Source of the DNA: Cryptomeria japonica
Taxonomy: Eukaryota; Streptophyta; Pinopsida; Cupressales; Cupressaceae
DNA: 60,000 nt
Assembly: GCF_030272615.1 (NCBI RefSeq)
Contig: NC_081408.1
Location: forward strand, 66,693,546 to 66,753,545
Reading direction: 5' to 3'
Positions 10,802 to 20,639 of this stretch are shown one piece after another. A program made the position numbers and the translations under genes. Position 1 is the stretch's first letter, and each line of letters begins with the position of its first letter. A model generated the notes under the pieces. It was not told the DNA's origin. It was given only the letters and a program-made list of their open reading frames with translations, and searched no databases.

Positions 10802-11095
10802 CTATGAATAATGGTTTAAGCCTTGTGTAGTTTTTTCAGGCTTTTTTTGCTTGCCTAAAGGAATAGTTTCACAAAAATAGACATTAGTTGGGAATAGAAT
10901 ATCCAAATTTAAAAAAATAAATAGCCATTGGAATGTTGATTCTATGATATAAAAAATCTTTAAAACATGTACCCTAGCAATTGCAGCTACAACATGTAAC
11001 CAAATTCCTCTATTATTTATCCTATGATAGATGTTCATACCTTGTTCAAAAACTTCCAATTTCTATGGGGCAGTTTGTCAAATAGTCAGCGTGCC
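10802..11095 (-). pseudogene. PPR-protein gene fragment (minus strand)
   Basis: Pentatricopeptide repeat proteins bind organellar RNA and act in editing, splicing and stability. On the minus strand, M-A-R, L-F-D-K-L-P-H-R-N is followed directly by E-V-F-E-Q-G-M-N-I-Y-H-R-I and R-G-I-W-L-H-V-V. These are the successive landmarks of PLS-class repeats in land-plant PPR proteins, with the expected intervening residues missing. A TGA interrupts M-A-R and L-F-D. The reading then leaves PPR-like sequence and ends at 10802. It is a small internal piece, with no organelle transit peptide or E/DYW tail. It lies inside the CACTA element, head to head with a second PPR piece at 11281. Confidence 0.6.
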
Positions 11096-11280
11096 ATTTT
11101 AAAGCTCCCATTTTTGCACAGGTTGGGGGATGTTGACAGAGCTTTACACCTGCGCCCAGGCCAACGCAGAATCTGAAACATCACTATATGCAGGTGCAAA
11201 ATAGATGGGTGACCGATACTAGTGAATTAATTAAAGAAGGGGAATGAAGCCTATTGGTCTTTACTCCAACACAATGATCA

Positions 11281-11660
11281 TTGGGATTGCATAAAATGGA
11301 CCTTTTAAAATGCTTTAGAAACTTTCAATGCTATGAAGACATGAACAAGGAATTCAGACTACTAAAATTCCTCACAAAAATGGCATCTCATGGAATGCCA
11401 CGATATGTGAAAAGTAGATTTGTTGAAAATATTTTTGAAACCTTAAGGAAAATGCACATGGTAGGTGTACAACCAAAATCCACAACCATTGCCAGCACCC
11501 TCTTCATACACATCCGAGATTGGAACCTTAGAATAGGTTCTACGCATCAATCGAAATATTAAGGGAGATTTTTAGATGTTGTAGTTGTGAATGCCCTAGT
11601 AGATATGTCTACAAAATGTGGGAGCATAAAACAAAACATATGACCTATTTTTTGAAAATA
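11281..11660 (+). pseudogene. PPR-protein gene fragment (plus strand)
   Basis: The plus-strand reading contains Y-V-K-S-R-F-V-E-N, then L-R-K-M-H-M-V-G-V-Q-P-K-S-T-T-I-A-S, a degenerate linker, H-Q-S and D-V-V-V-V-N-A-L-V-D-M-S-T-K-C-G-S-I-K. This is the familiar PLS-type PPR succession (G-V-x-P-x-S-T-T, then D-V-x-V-x-x-A-L-V-D-M-Y-x-K-C-G). A TAA at about 11560 splits the piece, and it decays after about 11640. Only about two repeats survive, too few to bind RNA specifically. Together with 10802-11095 on the opposite strand, it is either two captures or one captured gene later inverted. Confidence 0.7.
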
Positions 11661-11689
11661 AAAAAATTGCCCAAAAATGATGTCGATTC

Positions 11690-12190
11690 ATATGATATAT
11701 GATTCATACTCAGGAGCATGCCCTATTCCATGAGCCGACATTTCTCCCATTTTTGCACAAGCTAGAGGATATTGAGAAAGCTTTACACCTACCCTATTCC
11801 TGCATGAGCCAACATTGCTCCCAATTTTGCACACCCTATTCCATGAGCCAAGAATGCTTGGAGTTGGCATTAATCGGTCAAAATGTTCACGGTTCATGCT
11901 TACTCTGTGCAGGAGTACACTGTTGGGGCGGCAACATGAGAATGGGAAGAGGTTGTGAAAATGATTTGAAATGTCTTGGTCTTTCTTTTTTAAAGTAATG
12001 CCTGCTATCGTCGGAATTTCGATGAACACGAGCACTTTTTGTAAAAAAGCACAAATGTCATTGCCAATTCCTTCTACATCTAAAACATATATTGAATTAT
12101 CATCGAAATTACGACAAATGCGGGCAATTTTTTTTTTAAAAATCAAATTTGTTCACAATACACCTTCTCCGTCGGAAACATCCATCACAA
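11690..12190. repeat. Right subterminal zone of the CACTA element
   Basis: Contains GTCGGAATTTCG, ATCGAAATTACGAC and CCGTCGGAAA motifs near 12010-12175, matching the left subterminal zone. A separate module, TTTTTGCACA(A/G)G...GAG(A/C)AAGCTTTACACCT-like, occurs near 11112-11152 and 11750-11790, with further GCATGAGCC/CATGAGCC copies between 11726 and 11850. The 152-codon minus-strand frame here (11688-12146) runs through these repeats and matches nothing known to me. Confidence 0.5.
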
Positions 12191-12212
12191 TTTTAGGCCA
12201 AATGTATTAGTG
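12191..12212 (-). repeat. Right terminal inverted repeat of the CACTA element
   Basis: On the minus strand it reads CACTAATACATTTGGCCTAA. It is followed on the plus strand by the CCA target duplication (12213-12215). Confidence 0.88.
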
Positions 12213-12535
12213 CCATTCAGGAAGAAATCAAAAGAAGGTAGGCTAAAAAGAAACATCACTTGGATTAATCTCGTACTATTGAAATGGAGTTGTCAATGTC
12301 AAGGGTGAAAGATGTAGTCGATTCTCTTTCTATTTCTTGAAGTAAAGGTTTGAAAAAGAGGCTATATTTTAGTGTCTTCAGTGGGGGTGTGACTATTTAC
12401 TTTTTGTTCTTTCATCTAGTCTTGTCTTTTGGTTTTGTGGTGTTTGGTTCTGGGTGTTATCTAGGATTTGTTATTTTTAGTAGTTGGCCCTCCTATTTTG
12501 GGCTCTCACACCTTGTGAGACCCCTAGTTTCTTAG
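12213..12535 (+). pseudogene. Decayed coiled-coil coding sequence, part 2
   Basis: Continues the frame of 5228-5988 across the CACTA insertion once one CCA is removed: P-I-Q-E-E-I-K-R-R, A-K-K-K-H-H-L-D, S-R-T-I-E-M-E-L-S-M-S-R-V-K-D-V-V-D-S-L-S-I-S, S-K-G-L-K-K-R. Stops TAG, TAA and TGA interrupt it, and each could come from CAG, CAA or CGA by one C-to-T change. A hydrophobic, valine/phenylalanine-rich frame with its own Met runs from 12350 to 12535. It may be untranslated sequence that happens to be open. The function is unknown. Confidence 0.4.
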
Positions 12536-14515
12536 CTCTAATGGCTATGTAATGGTTCAGATCTCTCCCAATTTAATCTAATCATAACTTAGAACCTTTA
12601 TTCATACAAATCCCAAAATTGTTAGAATATTTTTTTTCATAATTAACATTTTCCACGATATCATAGGTTGAAAGAATTTGAAAACCAGCTACCAATTTAA
12701 CTGAAACAGTTTTAGGTGAGAATCTTGATGATTTGCAACCAAAAACTGGGGTAACAATAGCTGAATTGAAAGTGCTACTTTAGAATTGATAGATCCAAAA
12801 CTGGTTGTTTTTTCTATTATTGTTGTTGTGGTTTTGGACAAAATGTAAATTGTTTGGTTACTTTAGAAAATAATATTTACACCACATGATTAAAAGATTT
12901 GAAAGAGTTAAATATTTTCACTATAATCAACTTATCTAAATATTTTGACAAGGTACCCAGTATAATGTTAAAATTGTATTTTTCTTAAAATTCTTTATAT
13001 TTAGATTCCTAACAATGTTCACCTAAATTTCCCTAAAAAATATTCAAAATAAGAGGGTTTTAAACTTTGGACAATTAACAAGTTGAATTGTAATAGCATG
13101 GCCAAGTATATTTGGAAAATTTCAACCATAATATACTTGGTTAAGAGACCTCAAAATCTTCTTTTTATGATGCTATGTTACCTTGTTTACTTTACATATT
13201 CATTGCATGAATTGTACCCTCAAGAACATGTCATAGTATTTTGATAATAATGTCAATCTGCACACTTATTATACTTGAAAGAGTTTGATAAAATTCCAAC
13301 ATACACAACCATCCTCAAGAACATGACTTCCACTATGATGAAACAATGCCTTATGAGAAACCTATCCCCTGTTTTGAGTTTAATTATAGTATCTTTACAC
13401 TACTTTAAGATTCCTCATTTCCGTGACCTCTTCAACATCCTCTTCTATACATAGATAATACTTCAAGGTTCATGATTGAGTTAGAGAGATATTGATGGTA
13501 ATAGGGTTTCAATGTTGCATTATCTATTGGAATATTTTCTTGTGATAAATCATGCCATTCAATTTCAAGATACACTATATGGACAAGAAGAAAAAACACT
13601 AGACAAGATAATAATATATATAGTCCCTATGATTTTATGAGGCCAATTACCTTTCCTTTTGACTATGAAGGAGAAATTTAAAAAAGCTAAAACTCATTAG
13701 AACACCAAAAAGGAGAAATATATTTTTTTTTTCTACAACAAACCCTATATAGATTAAATTGTGGACAAGAATAACCCCTAAGTAACCTTCAATGATCTAG
13801 ATAAACTTGAAAATTTTAATTTCTCAAGTAGATGGTTCAAGGTTGTTGTTAAGGACCTTAGCACATTAATTCTTCCTAATGAGGGTTTCAGCATTAGATG
13901 AAAAAATTTACTAATTACTCATCACTATAATCTTTCCTTCACTTCACAAAAGTCAAAGAGACATTTACAAGTACCTTATGAACAAAGCCAAAGTGGGATC
14001 ATCACTACAACTACCTTGCTCATGGATTTCCCTCATAACTATGACACTAAGGTCTTTTGTATATTTAAATGTACCTCCTTCATTGGACTATTCATACATG
14101 CCTTACATGCTTTTAAATCAAGATGATATATTGAAATTCAAACCTCTTGAATAAGTAAACATTTCTTTTATTTTTATAGAGCCACACTTTTACATAGCAA
14201 TTCATAGGTTCATAGGTTCATAGGTTTATAGCCACACTTTTTATATCAATCCAACATGCACTATTTTTATGTAGCCAATAAGTCAATTATAAGCCAATTT
14301 TCTAAAATCACCTATGAATTTCCAATATTTAATGATGTATTGAGTGGGGAAGAATATTCTAAAGGACAAAAAAATTATATATTTTGATAAAATACTTCAA
14401 GTATTCTCATGTGAAGAAAAGGCGATAATTAAAGATAAAGTTTATATTTTTTTATGTAAAGTCTAAGGCAACCATCAATCTATTCTGTTAGACTCTCATT
14501 GTTGAAGCTTATAAT
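12536..14515. other. No gene recognised
   Basis: AT-rich intergenic sequence. Near 14200-14230 there is a short tandem array of a TTCATAGG(T) nonamer (three to four copies), flanked by two copies of AGCCACACTTTT. No LTR, tRNA or coding similarity was recognised. Confidence 0.5.
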
Positions 14516-15669
14516 TGTATTTATGTCTATTGGTATTATGGATGACTTCGTCATGTGTTGTATTGGTTTTGTCATTGATGTCAACACTTATCTTCTTGGA
14601 AGTCTATATTGTTGATTTGGCACTATGGTTATATTGGTTTAATGTTGAACCGACACATTGTGGTCTTGATATGGATATTGGCTTATGTACAGTCATCGGT
14701 AAATGCTTCATTGACAGGTTATATTGTTCATCGGTAGGGATGATGACTTGTTATCATCTGGAGATCATTTGGTTATGTCGAAGACATGGATTGGATGTTT
14801 GGATTTGGTGTTTTTCTTATTGGTCTAATCAGGTTGACATATTTGCCTTTACTGGAAGATAGGTATAGGTTATGGATCGGTACATGATATCTATTCCAGA
14901 TCAGCACGACATGTTTTGGAAATGGTTTATTGATTGTAAATGTATTGAGTGACATATTGTATTGCATCAAGACTTATTTGTAATTGATTTAATTGTAATA
15001 TCTTTATTGAGCCAACCTTAACATTTTGTCTTAGGTTTTGTATAAATAAATGTAAGATCTTATTGAAGATCGGATATTGGATAATGGCATGAGTGTGTGC
15101 AAATATTGAAGAGAAAAGATAAACAAATCCTTGTGTGAATCACGCAGACATTATCTGAAAGTTGAAGGAAGGTTATGAAGGTGTTTCACACTCATGTTCA
15201 GAGTTTAAACCAGTACTAAATCCAACATTGTAGATACTATATTGAAGCAGTACATTGTTATTGGATTTAACCATCCAGTTGTAGATAGTGTGACTCCTAT
15301 TTTGGGATTGAGCAGTGAGCTCTAGGCGGTTGGCCTTTCTGCATGTGTAGACCCCATTTGTATACACTTACTATTTGCAGTAGTATCATCTGATTGTGGG
15401 TAAGGTTTCCCACCATGGTTTTTCCCCTTACAGGGTTTACACATCAAAATCTCTCTATCAGGTGTTGTGGATGGTGTTTCGCTTTTTGTTTCATGCATTA
15501 AGTTATATCGGTACTACTATAACAGTAAGTCTATTTTACAAGAATTAAAGTTTGTCTTACCGACACTTAGTTTTAAGTTGGAGTAATCTGTTTTGGTTTA
15601 TAATTTATATATAACTAGTTCACAACTAATTCATGCCCCCCTCTAAGTTGTCCTTCCCAGTTCCTAACA
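14516..15669 (+). repeat. 5' LTR of Copia-A
   Basis: About 1,154 bp, matching 26278-28481 (minus its insert). Shared landmarks include ATGGATGACTTC/GTGGATGACTTC, TTTTGTCATTGATGTCAACA, TAAATAAATGTAAGATCTTA and CACCATGGTTTTTCCCCTTA/CTCCTTA. It ends TTCCTAACA next to the primer site. The left edge is set from the 3' copy, where the polypurine tract precedes TGTATG. Confidence 0.82.
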
Positions 15670-15671
15670 AC

Positions 15672-15683
15672 TGGTATCAGAGC
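15672..15683 (+). other. Primer binding site of Copia-A
   Basis: TGGTATCAGAGC, two bases inside the LTR end (15669), complementary to the plant initiator-methionine tRNA 3' end. Confidence 0.92.
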
Positions 15684-15726
15684 TAAGTCCTCATTTTGCA
15701 TAAGTCTAATAGCTGGAGGAGATCCT

Positions 15727-16790
15727 ATGACAACAAATATTTTTAGGAAGGACAATCTGAAACATGATGGAACTATCTATGGTATATGGAAGATCAGAAT
15801 GGAAACACATATGGATTACATTGGAAGAGATATATGAGATGTTACAAAGAATGGCTATGTTGGTCCTACTCAGAATCAACATTATCCACTGATATTGGTT
15901 ATTGCTTGGAGAATGATTGCAAATCAAGAGAAGCACTTATGAGCACATTATCAAATCAGCAAATCATGGGATTATAAGACTGATCTAATGCTAAAGATAT
16001 TTGGGATAAACTGGAAACATTGAATGAATGAGATACTAGTGTCAATATTGCAAAACTAGAATGTTACCAGCTCAGGTATGAAAATTTAAAACTTGAAGAA
16101 GATGAAAGAGTCTTTGCATTTATGGAAAGTGTTAATGAAATTGTTTTAGGAATACAATGTTGTGGAGGATATTTATTTGAAGATGAAATTGTTTTTAAAG
16201 TTTTAAGAGCTTTGCCAGCGGCTTACAAAATAAAAGTGAATTCTATTAATGAGTTGAGAACAATGCGTAATACATTAGTTTCTAGAGATACTTTGGTTGG
16301 AAAAATTTATGCATTTGAGGTTGAAGAGTTTTGTCCTAATGCCATAGTCAAGACTAATTTATCTTTCAAAGCGTCATCATCATCATTTGACAAATCTGAA
16401 TGGAAAGCACTTTATGTGAAAGAACTTGAAGATATGAGAAGAGAAAATGAAGAACTTGAAGCCCTGTTTGCAAGGAAGATGCCTAAAGGTCTAGTAGGAA
16501 GTAAGTATGAAGGTAAAGCACCTTTCAAATGTTTAAACTACAATAAAATTGGTCATATAGCTTCTAGGTGTTCTAATAGACATGCAAGATTAAGGAAGGA
16601 AGCAAAAAGAACATATAAACCTAACCCTGAATATGAGAGATACAGATTTACGATAAATAGAGATAAGTCATGTTACTATGCAGATGAAGGTGTTACAGAT
16701 GACTTTGATGAAGATCCAATAGATAGTGGATGGGCATTTGTTGCAATAAAGGAAGATCAACTGGCTCCTATTATCAAACTGGTAGAGTAG
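15727..16790 (+). pseudogene. Copia-A Gag (UBN2-type) with zinc knuckle
   Basis: Gag of a plant copia element. It starts at the ATG at 15727 (M-T-T-N-I-F-R-K-D-N). A TGA near 15835 replaces an expected Trp and a frameshift follows near 15880. The frame then runs through N-A-K-D-I-W-D-K-L-E-T-L-N-E (UBN2 domain), E-D-E-R-V-F-A-F-M, Y-K-I-K-V-N-S-I and A-F-E-V-E-E-F. A coiled E-D-M-R-R-E-N-E-E-L-E-A-L segment and a CCHC zinc knuckle complete it. The knuckle reads C-L-N-Y-N-K-I-G-H-I-A-S-R-C: the second Cys is Tyr (codon TAC at 16539-16541). The frame ends with TAG at 16788-16790, in register with the protease, so originally Gag and Pol were one polyprotein. Confidence 0.85.
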
Positions 16791-17198
16791 GCATTGGCAG
16801 CAAAAATTAAAGAAAAAGATGAATGGATCATAGATAGTGGATGCTCGCATCATATGACTAGTGATAAAAGAAAACTCTTATCTTTACAAGAAATTCATGG
16901 AGGTCTAGTAATATTTGGAGATGACAAAGCTTGTTTAATCAAAGAAAGAGGCACTATATCTTTGGATGGTAAGCACAATACTGACAATGTTTATTATGTA
17001 GAAGGTTTAAAGTACAATCTTTTGAGTGTTGGGCAGTTAGTGGAAAAAGGATTTCAGTTACAATTCAAGAATGGAAAATGCAAAATCATGAACAAAATAG
17101 GATTGGAGATTGCAATCGGTAATCAGACTAAAGGTAATATCTCTCATTTGAATACCAGTGATAAAACATGCTTGATTGCACACATTGATGATAGTTAG
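16791..17198 (+). pseudogene. Copia-A aspartic protease
   Basis: The retropepsin domain of the copia polyprotein. W-I-I-D-S-G-C-S-H-H-M-T places the catalytic D-S-G at 16833-16841. It is followed by the G-x-I-S-L-D-G-K-H-N strand, N-V-Y-Y-V-E-G-L-K-Y-N-L-L-S-V-G-Q-L and the conserved C-terminal part. It is in the same frame as gag, separated only by the TAG at 16788. It ends at a TAG (17196-17198) immediately before L-W-H-K-R-L-C-H, where family members have Trp, so TGG to TAG is likely. The core catalytic residues are kept. It acts, when functional, inside the virus-like particle. Confidence 0.85.
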
Positions 17199-18070
17199 TT
17201 ATGGCATAAAAGACTCTGTCATGTGAATTTTGATTGCATTGTAAAGATCAGTTCAACTAGGGCAGTAAGGGATTTACCTAAGATTGTGAAACCTCATAAT
17301 TTGATATGTAAGGAATGTCAAATGGGAAAGCAAGTTAGGACAACATTTAAGATCAATTCTAAGAAATCTAATAATACTCTTGATTTAATTCATACTAATT
17401 TATGTGGTCCAACAGGAACAAGAAGTCTTCAAGGTGATAGATACTTTACGTTAATAATTGATGATTATTCTAGAATGTGTTGGGTTACTTTTCTCAAGGA
17501 GAAATCAAAAGCTTTTGGGAAATTCAAGGTATACAAGGCAATTTTAGAGAATGAAACCGACAAGAAAATCAAATGTTTGAGATCAGATCAAGGAGAAGGA
17601 TTTACATCTAGAGAATTTAATGCATTTTGTGAAGTGAATGGAATCAAAAAACAATTATTAGCACCCCAGACACCCTAGCAAAATGGAGCTATGGAAAGGA
17701 AGACAAAAACTATACTGGATGTAGCAAGAACCATGATGATAGAAGCAAATCTACCTCAAGTGTACTGGAGAGAAGCAATGAATACAATGATTTACACTTT
17801 CAATAAAGTTCACATCAAAAGTGAAACCAGTAAGACCGCTTTATCAACTATGGTTTGTTCATACTCCTACTCTTAAATATTTTAGAATATTTGGAAGCAA
17901 ATGCTATATTAGGAGAGATGAGTATATTGGAAAATTTGATCCTAGAAGTGATGAAGGAATATTTCTTGGTTATTCATCTTGAAGTAAGGCATATAGATGT
18001 TATATTAAAAGATTGCATAAAATCATTGAGAGTACTAATGTGAAGATAGATGAACATTTTAGAGGAGATT
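17199..18070 (+). pseudogene. Copia-A integrase
   Basis: GAG-pre-integrase zinc region (L-W-H-K-R-L-C-H-V-N, then C-K-E-C-Q-M-G-K) followed by the DDE core, which inserts the cDNA into nuclear DNA. The first catalytic Asp is replaced by Asn: the motif reads H-T-N-L-C-G-P (codon AAT at 17397-17399). The second Asp (R-S-D-Q-G-E-G-F) and the Glu (Q-N-G-A-M-E-R-K) remain. A TAG interrupts P-x-Q-N-G at about 17677. After about 17850 the frame shifts; the C-terminal G-S-K-C-Y-I-R-R-D-E and F-L-G-Y-S-S segments are still readable to about 17990. It was inactive even before the frameshift. Confidence 0.85.
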
Positions 18071-19862
18071 GAAGATTTGTAGAATTGATAGTTGAAATGA
18101 TTATAAATAAATCGACATAGATTGCATAGGTACAAAGTGAAGATCTAGTCACATCGACATCATTAGAAAACTCAACTGCGACTAAAGATCAATAGCATTC
18201 AAGTGGAAATCAGAACAAACCTTGGTATGTAAAATTGAATCATTAAGAGAATCAGATAATTCGAAATAAAAATCAAGGTGTTATGACAAGAGGGAGATTG
18301 GCAAATGAAGAGGCATGTTTAATTTCTTAAGTTCAACCAGCATCAATTGTTGAAGCTTGTCGAGATAAACATTGGATAAAAGAAATAGAAGAAGAATTAG
18401 AATAGATTGAAAAGAATCATACTCGGACATTAGTTCCCTGACCTAAAGAAAAAAATGTAATTAGAAGGAAATGGGTATATAGAAATAAACTTAATGAGGA
18501 AGGTGAAGTAATCAAAAACAAAGCAAGATTATTTTGTAAAGGTTATTCATAGAAAGAAGGAATTGATTATAATGAAACCTTTGCACCAATAGCCAGAATT
18601 GAGGCAGTTAGACTATTTCTTGCATTTGTAACTCATAAGAACTATAAAGTTTATCAGATGGATGTCAAATTTTCATTTTTGAATGGAGATCTTGAGGAGG
18701 AAGTTAACATTGAACAACCTGATGGATTTTCATTGACAGATGTTAAGGATGTGATTTGTAGGTTAAGGAAAGCTTTATATGGATTGAAGCAAGCTCCTAG
18801 AGCTTGGTATTCTAGATTGGATAAATATTTTTTAAAGACTGGTTACACAAAAGGTAATGCTGATAGTAATTTGTATTACAAAGTTACCAATGATGACATT
18901 TTGGTTATTGAATTATTTGCAGATGATATCTTTTTTGGAGGTGAAGATGGATTATGTAAAGACTTTGCTAACAAGATGCAGGAAGAATTTGAAATGTCTA
19001 TGATTGGGGAGATAAAAAAAATCCTAGGTTTGTAGATTTCACAAACAGATAAAGGTATATTCATATGTCAAACAAAATACTTGAGGGAAATTTTGAAGAA
19101 ATTCGGCATGGAAAACTCCAAACCAATAAGTACTCCTATGACTACAACTGATAAATTGACATTGAAGGATGATTCAACTCCTATTAATCTGACAAGGTAC
19201 AAATATTTGACTGGAGGATTACTGTATTTGACACAAAAAAGACCTGATATAATGAATGCAACATGTATTGTATGAAGATTTCAAAGCAATCCTAAAGAAA
19301 ATCATGAATCAACAGTAAAAAGGATTTTCCAGTACCTACAAGGCACAACAAATCTTGGTTTATGGTATCCTAAGGATGAAAACTTTGAGTTATGTGCATA
19401 TATAGATGCCAATTGGGCAAGAGATGTAGATGACATAAAGAGTACCATTGACGGTGCATTCTTTCTTGGCAAAAATTTAATTTGATAGATCAACAAGAAG
19501 CAAACTTGTACATCATTATCTGTAGCAAAATCAAAATATGTTGCAACATCAACTAAATGTACTCAGGTATTATGGATCAAGCAAATGTTGAATTATATAA
19601 AGGTAAAATGCAAACAACCAATAATTATTTATTGTGATAATTCAACAGCAATTGATATATCAAAGAATTTAGTATTTTACTCTAAGGAAAAGCATGTTTC
19701 TATTAAGTACAATTTTTTGAAAGAGAATGTTGAAGCAAATTAAGTGATATTGGTTTATGTGAATACTAAAGAGAAAATTGCAGATATCTTTTCAAAGCCT
19801 TTACCTGAGGAAACATTTGAATATCTCAAAGAGCAGCTTGGGGTAATTTCCCCACTGACATA
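18071..19862 (+). pseudogene. Copia-A reverse transcriptase and RNase H
   Basis: The linker is followed by RT: W-V-Y-R-N-K-L-N-E-E-G-E, K-A-R-L-F-C-K-G-Y-S (TAG) [41 protein letters not shown] and the active-site box as F-A-D-D (18916-18927), where Y-V-D-D is usual. Then come M-S-M-I-G-E, L-T-G-G-L-L-Y-L-T-Q-K-R-P-D-I and RNase H (Y-I-D-A-N-W-A, later Y-C-D-N-S-T-A-I and K-H-V-S-I-K-Y). Stops occur at about 18550 (TAG), 19033 (TAG), 19273 (TGA), 19483 (TGA) and 19741 (TAA), most explained by C-to-T or G-to-A. The reading ends near 19862 at I-S-P-L-T. RT converts element RNA to DNA in the particle; this copy cannot. Confidence 0.87.
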
Positions 19863-20057
19863 GACTTGAAAGATGAAGACTGGCATTAAACTAGCAGGAA
19901 TTAATGGAAAAACCTTGTTTCAGCTTTGATGGAAGAGAGCTACTGCTTAAGGGGAGTAGTTAGCTATATGTTATGTTTCAATTCTTAACTACTTTGGCAT
20001 TTGATGTCAAAGGGGAAGAGATATCTATGGATAAACATTTTACTTTGGGGAGAGATG

Positions 20058-20477
20058 TGTTAGGGTTTCAAGCAGATCCGAAGCAAATATGAACTAACAA
20101 TTATATGCAGATTTAAATACAAAAAGATAAAGAAATAAAATAGGACACAGATAACACAGAGATTTAATGTGGTTCACCCAGAATGGGTTACGTCCACCAT
20201 ACACAACTGTCCAATCTTTCTTATTATCCAGAAAAAAATAGTACATCAACCTTACAATGCCTTAAGCATCCCAGCCGCTTATAACATGCATTTTTAGGGC
20301 AACAAACAAAGTCGGCCTTTTTAGGGTTTTATTACAATATCTGTTTTCATCAACGAAAAACAGCAAAAAAAATTTTCTCAGGGGCTGCCACCCCTGAACC
20401 CCTGCCCGACCTTGGACCCCAATGAGGATATGTGCTGAGTGTACAGTACTTTGCTGATTAGTTGCCACATTTCAACA
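20058..20477 (-). repeat. 3' LTR of Copia-B
   Basis: 420 bp, TGTTGAAATG...AACCCTAACA in element orientation. The GC-rich patch GGGGCTGCCACCCCTGAAC near 20382 is longer and richer in the other LTR. Just inside lies the polypurine tract (CCAAGTGGGAGAT on the minus strand). A 24-bp segment containing it is duplicated at 20474-20497 and 20513-20536. Confidence 0.87.
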
Positions 20478-20639
20478 ATCTCCCACTTGGAGACTGAACA
20501 GGCTCCACACTGAACAATCTCCCACTTGGAGACTGATACTACACAACACCACTTTACATGCAACATTCGCTAGATAAAACACTAGGACTTGACTAGCATA
20601 AATTCCACAATTATCAATCAAGAAGACCAATAGAAACTG

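Larger units (their letters stand above)
5989..12212. mobile_element. CACTA DNA transposon with captured host-gene fragments
   Basis: A 6,224-bp class II element of the CACTA (En/Spm) superfamily. The left end reads CACTAGTACATTCGGGCCTA and the right end, on the minus strand, CACTAATACATTTGGCCTAA. A 3-bp target duplication CCA lies at 5986-5988 and 12213-12215, the size expected for this superfamily. Both subterminal zones hold repeated, alternating copies of a TTCCGAC/GTCGGAA-type motif. No TNPD/TNP2-like transposase was found, so it is non-autonomous. Inside are a copia solo LTR (6070-7255), a DRM methyltransferase fragment (7842-8665) and PPR fragments on both strands (10802-11660). It sits inside a decayed coding sequence. 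No transposon-encoded strand can be assigned. Confidence 0.88.

Noticed and set aside
11688-12146. 152-codon minus-strand frame at the right side of the CACTA element
   Set aside because: It runs through subterminal repeats and has no protein family resemblance. Open frames of this length arise easily in repeated DNA.
12350-12535. Hydrophobic 61-residue frame that looks like a membrane protein
   Set aside because: It is T-rich sequence (TTT/GTT/CTT codons) that gives Phe/Val/Leu by composition; no start context or homologue is recognisable.
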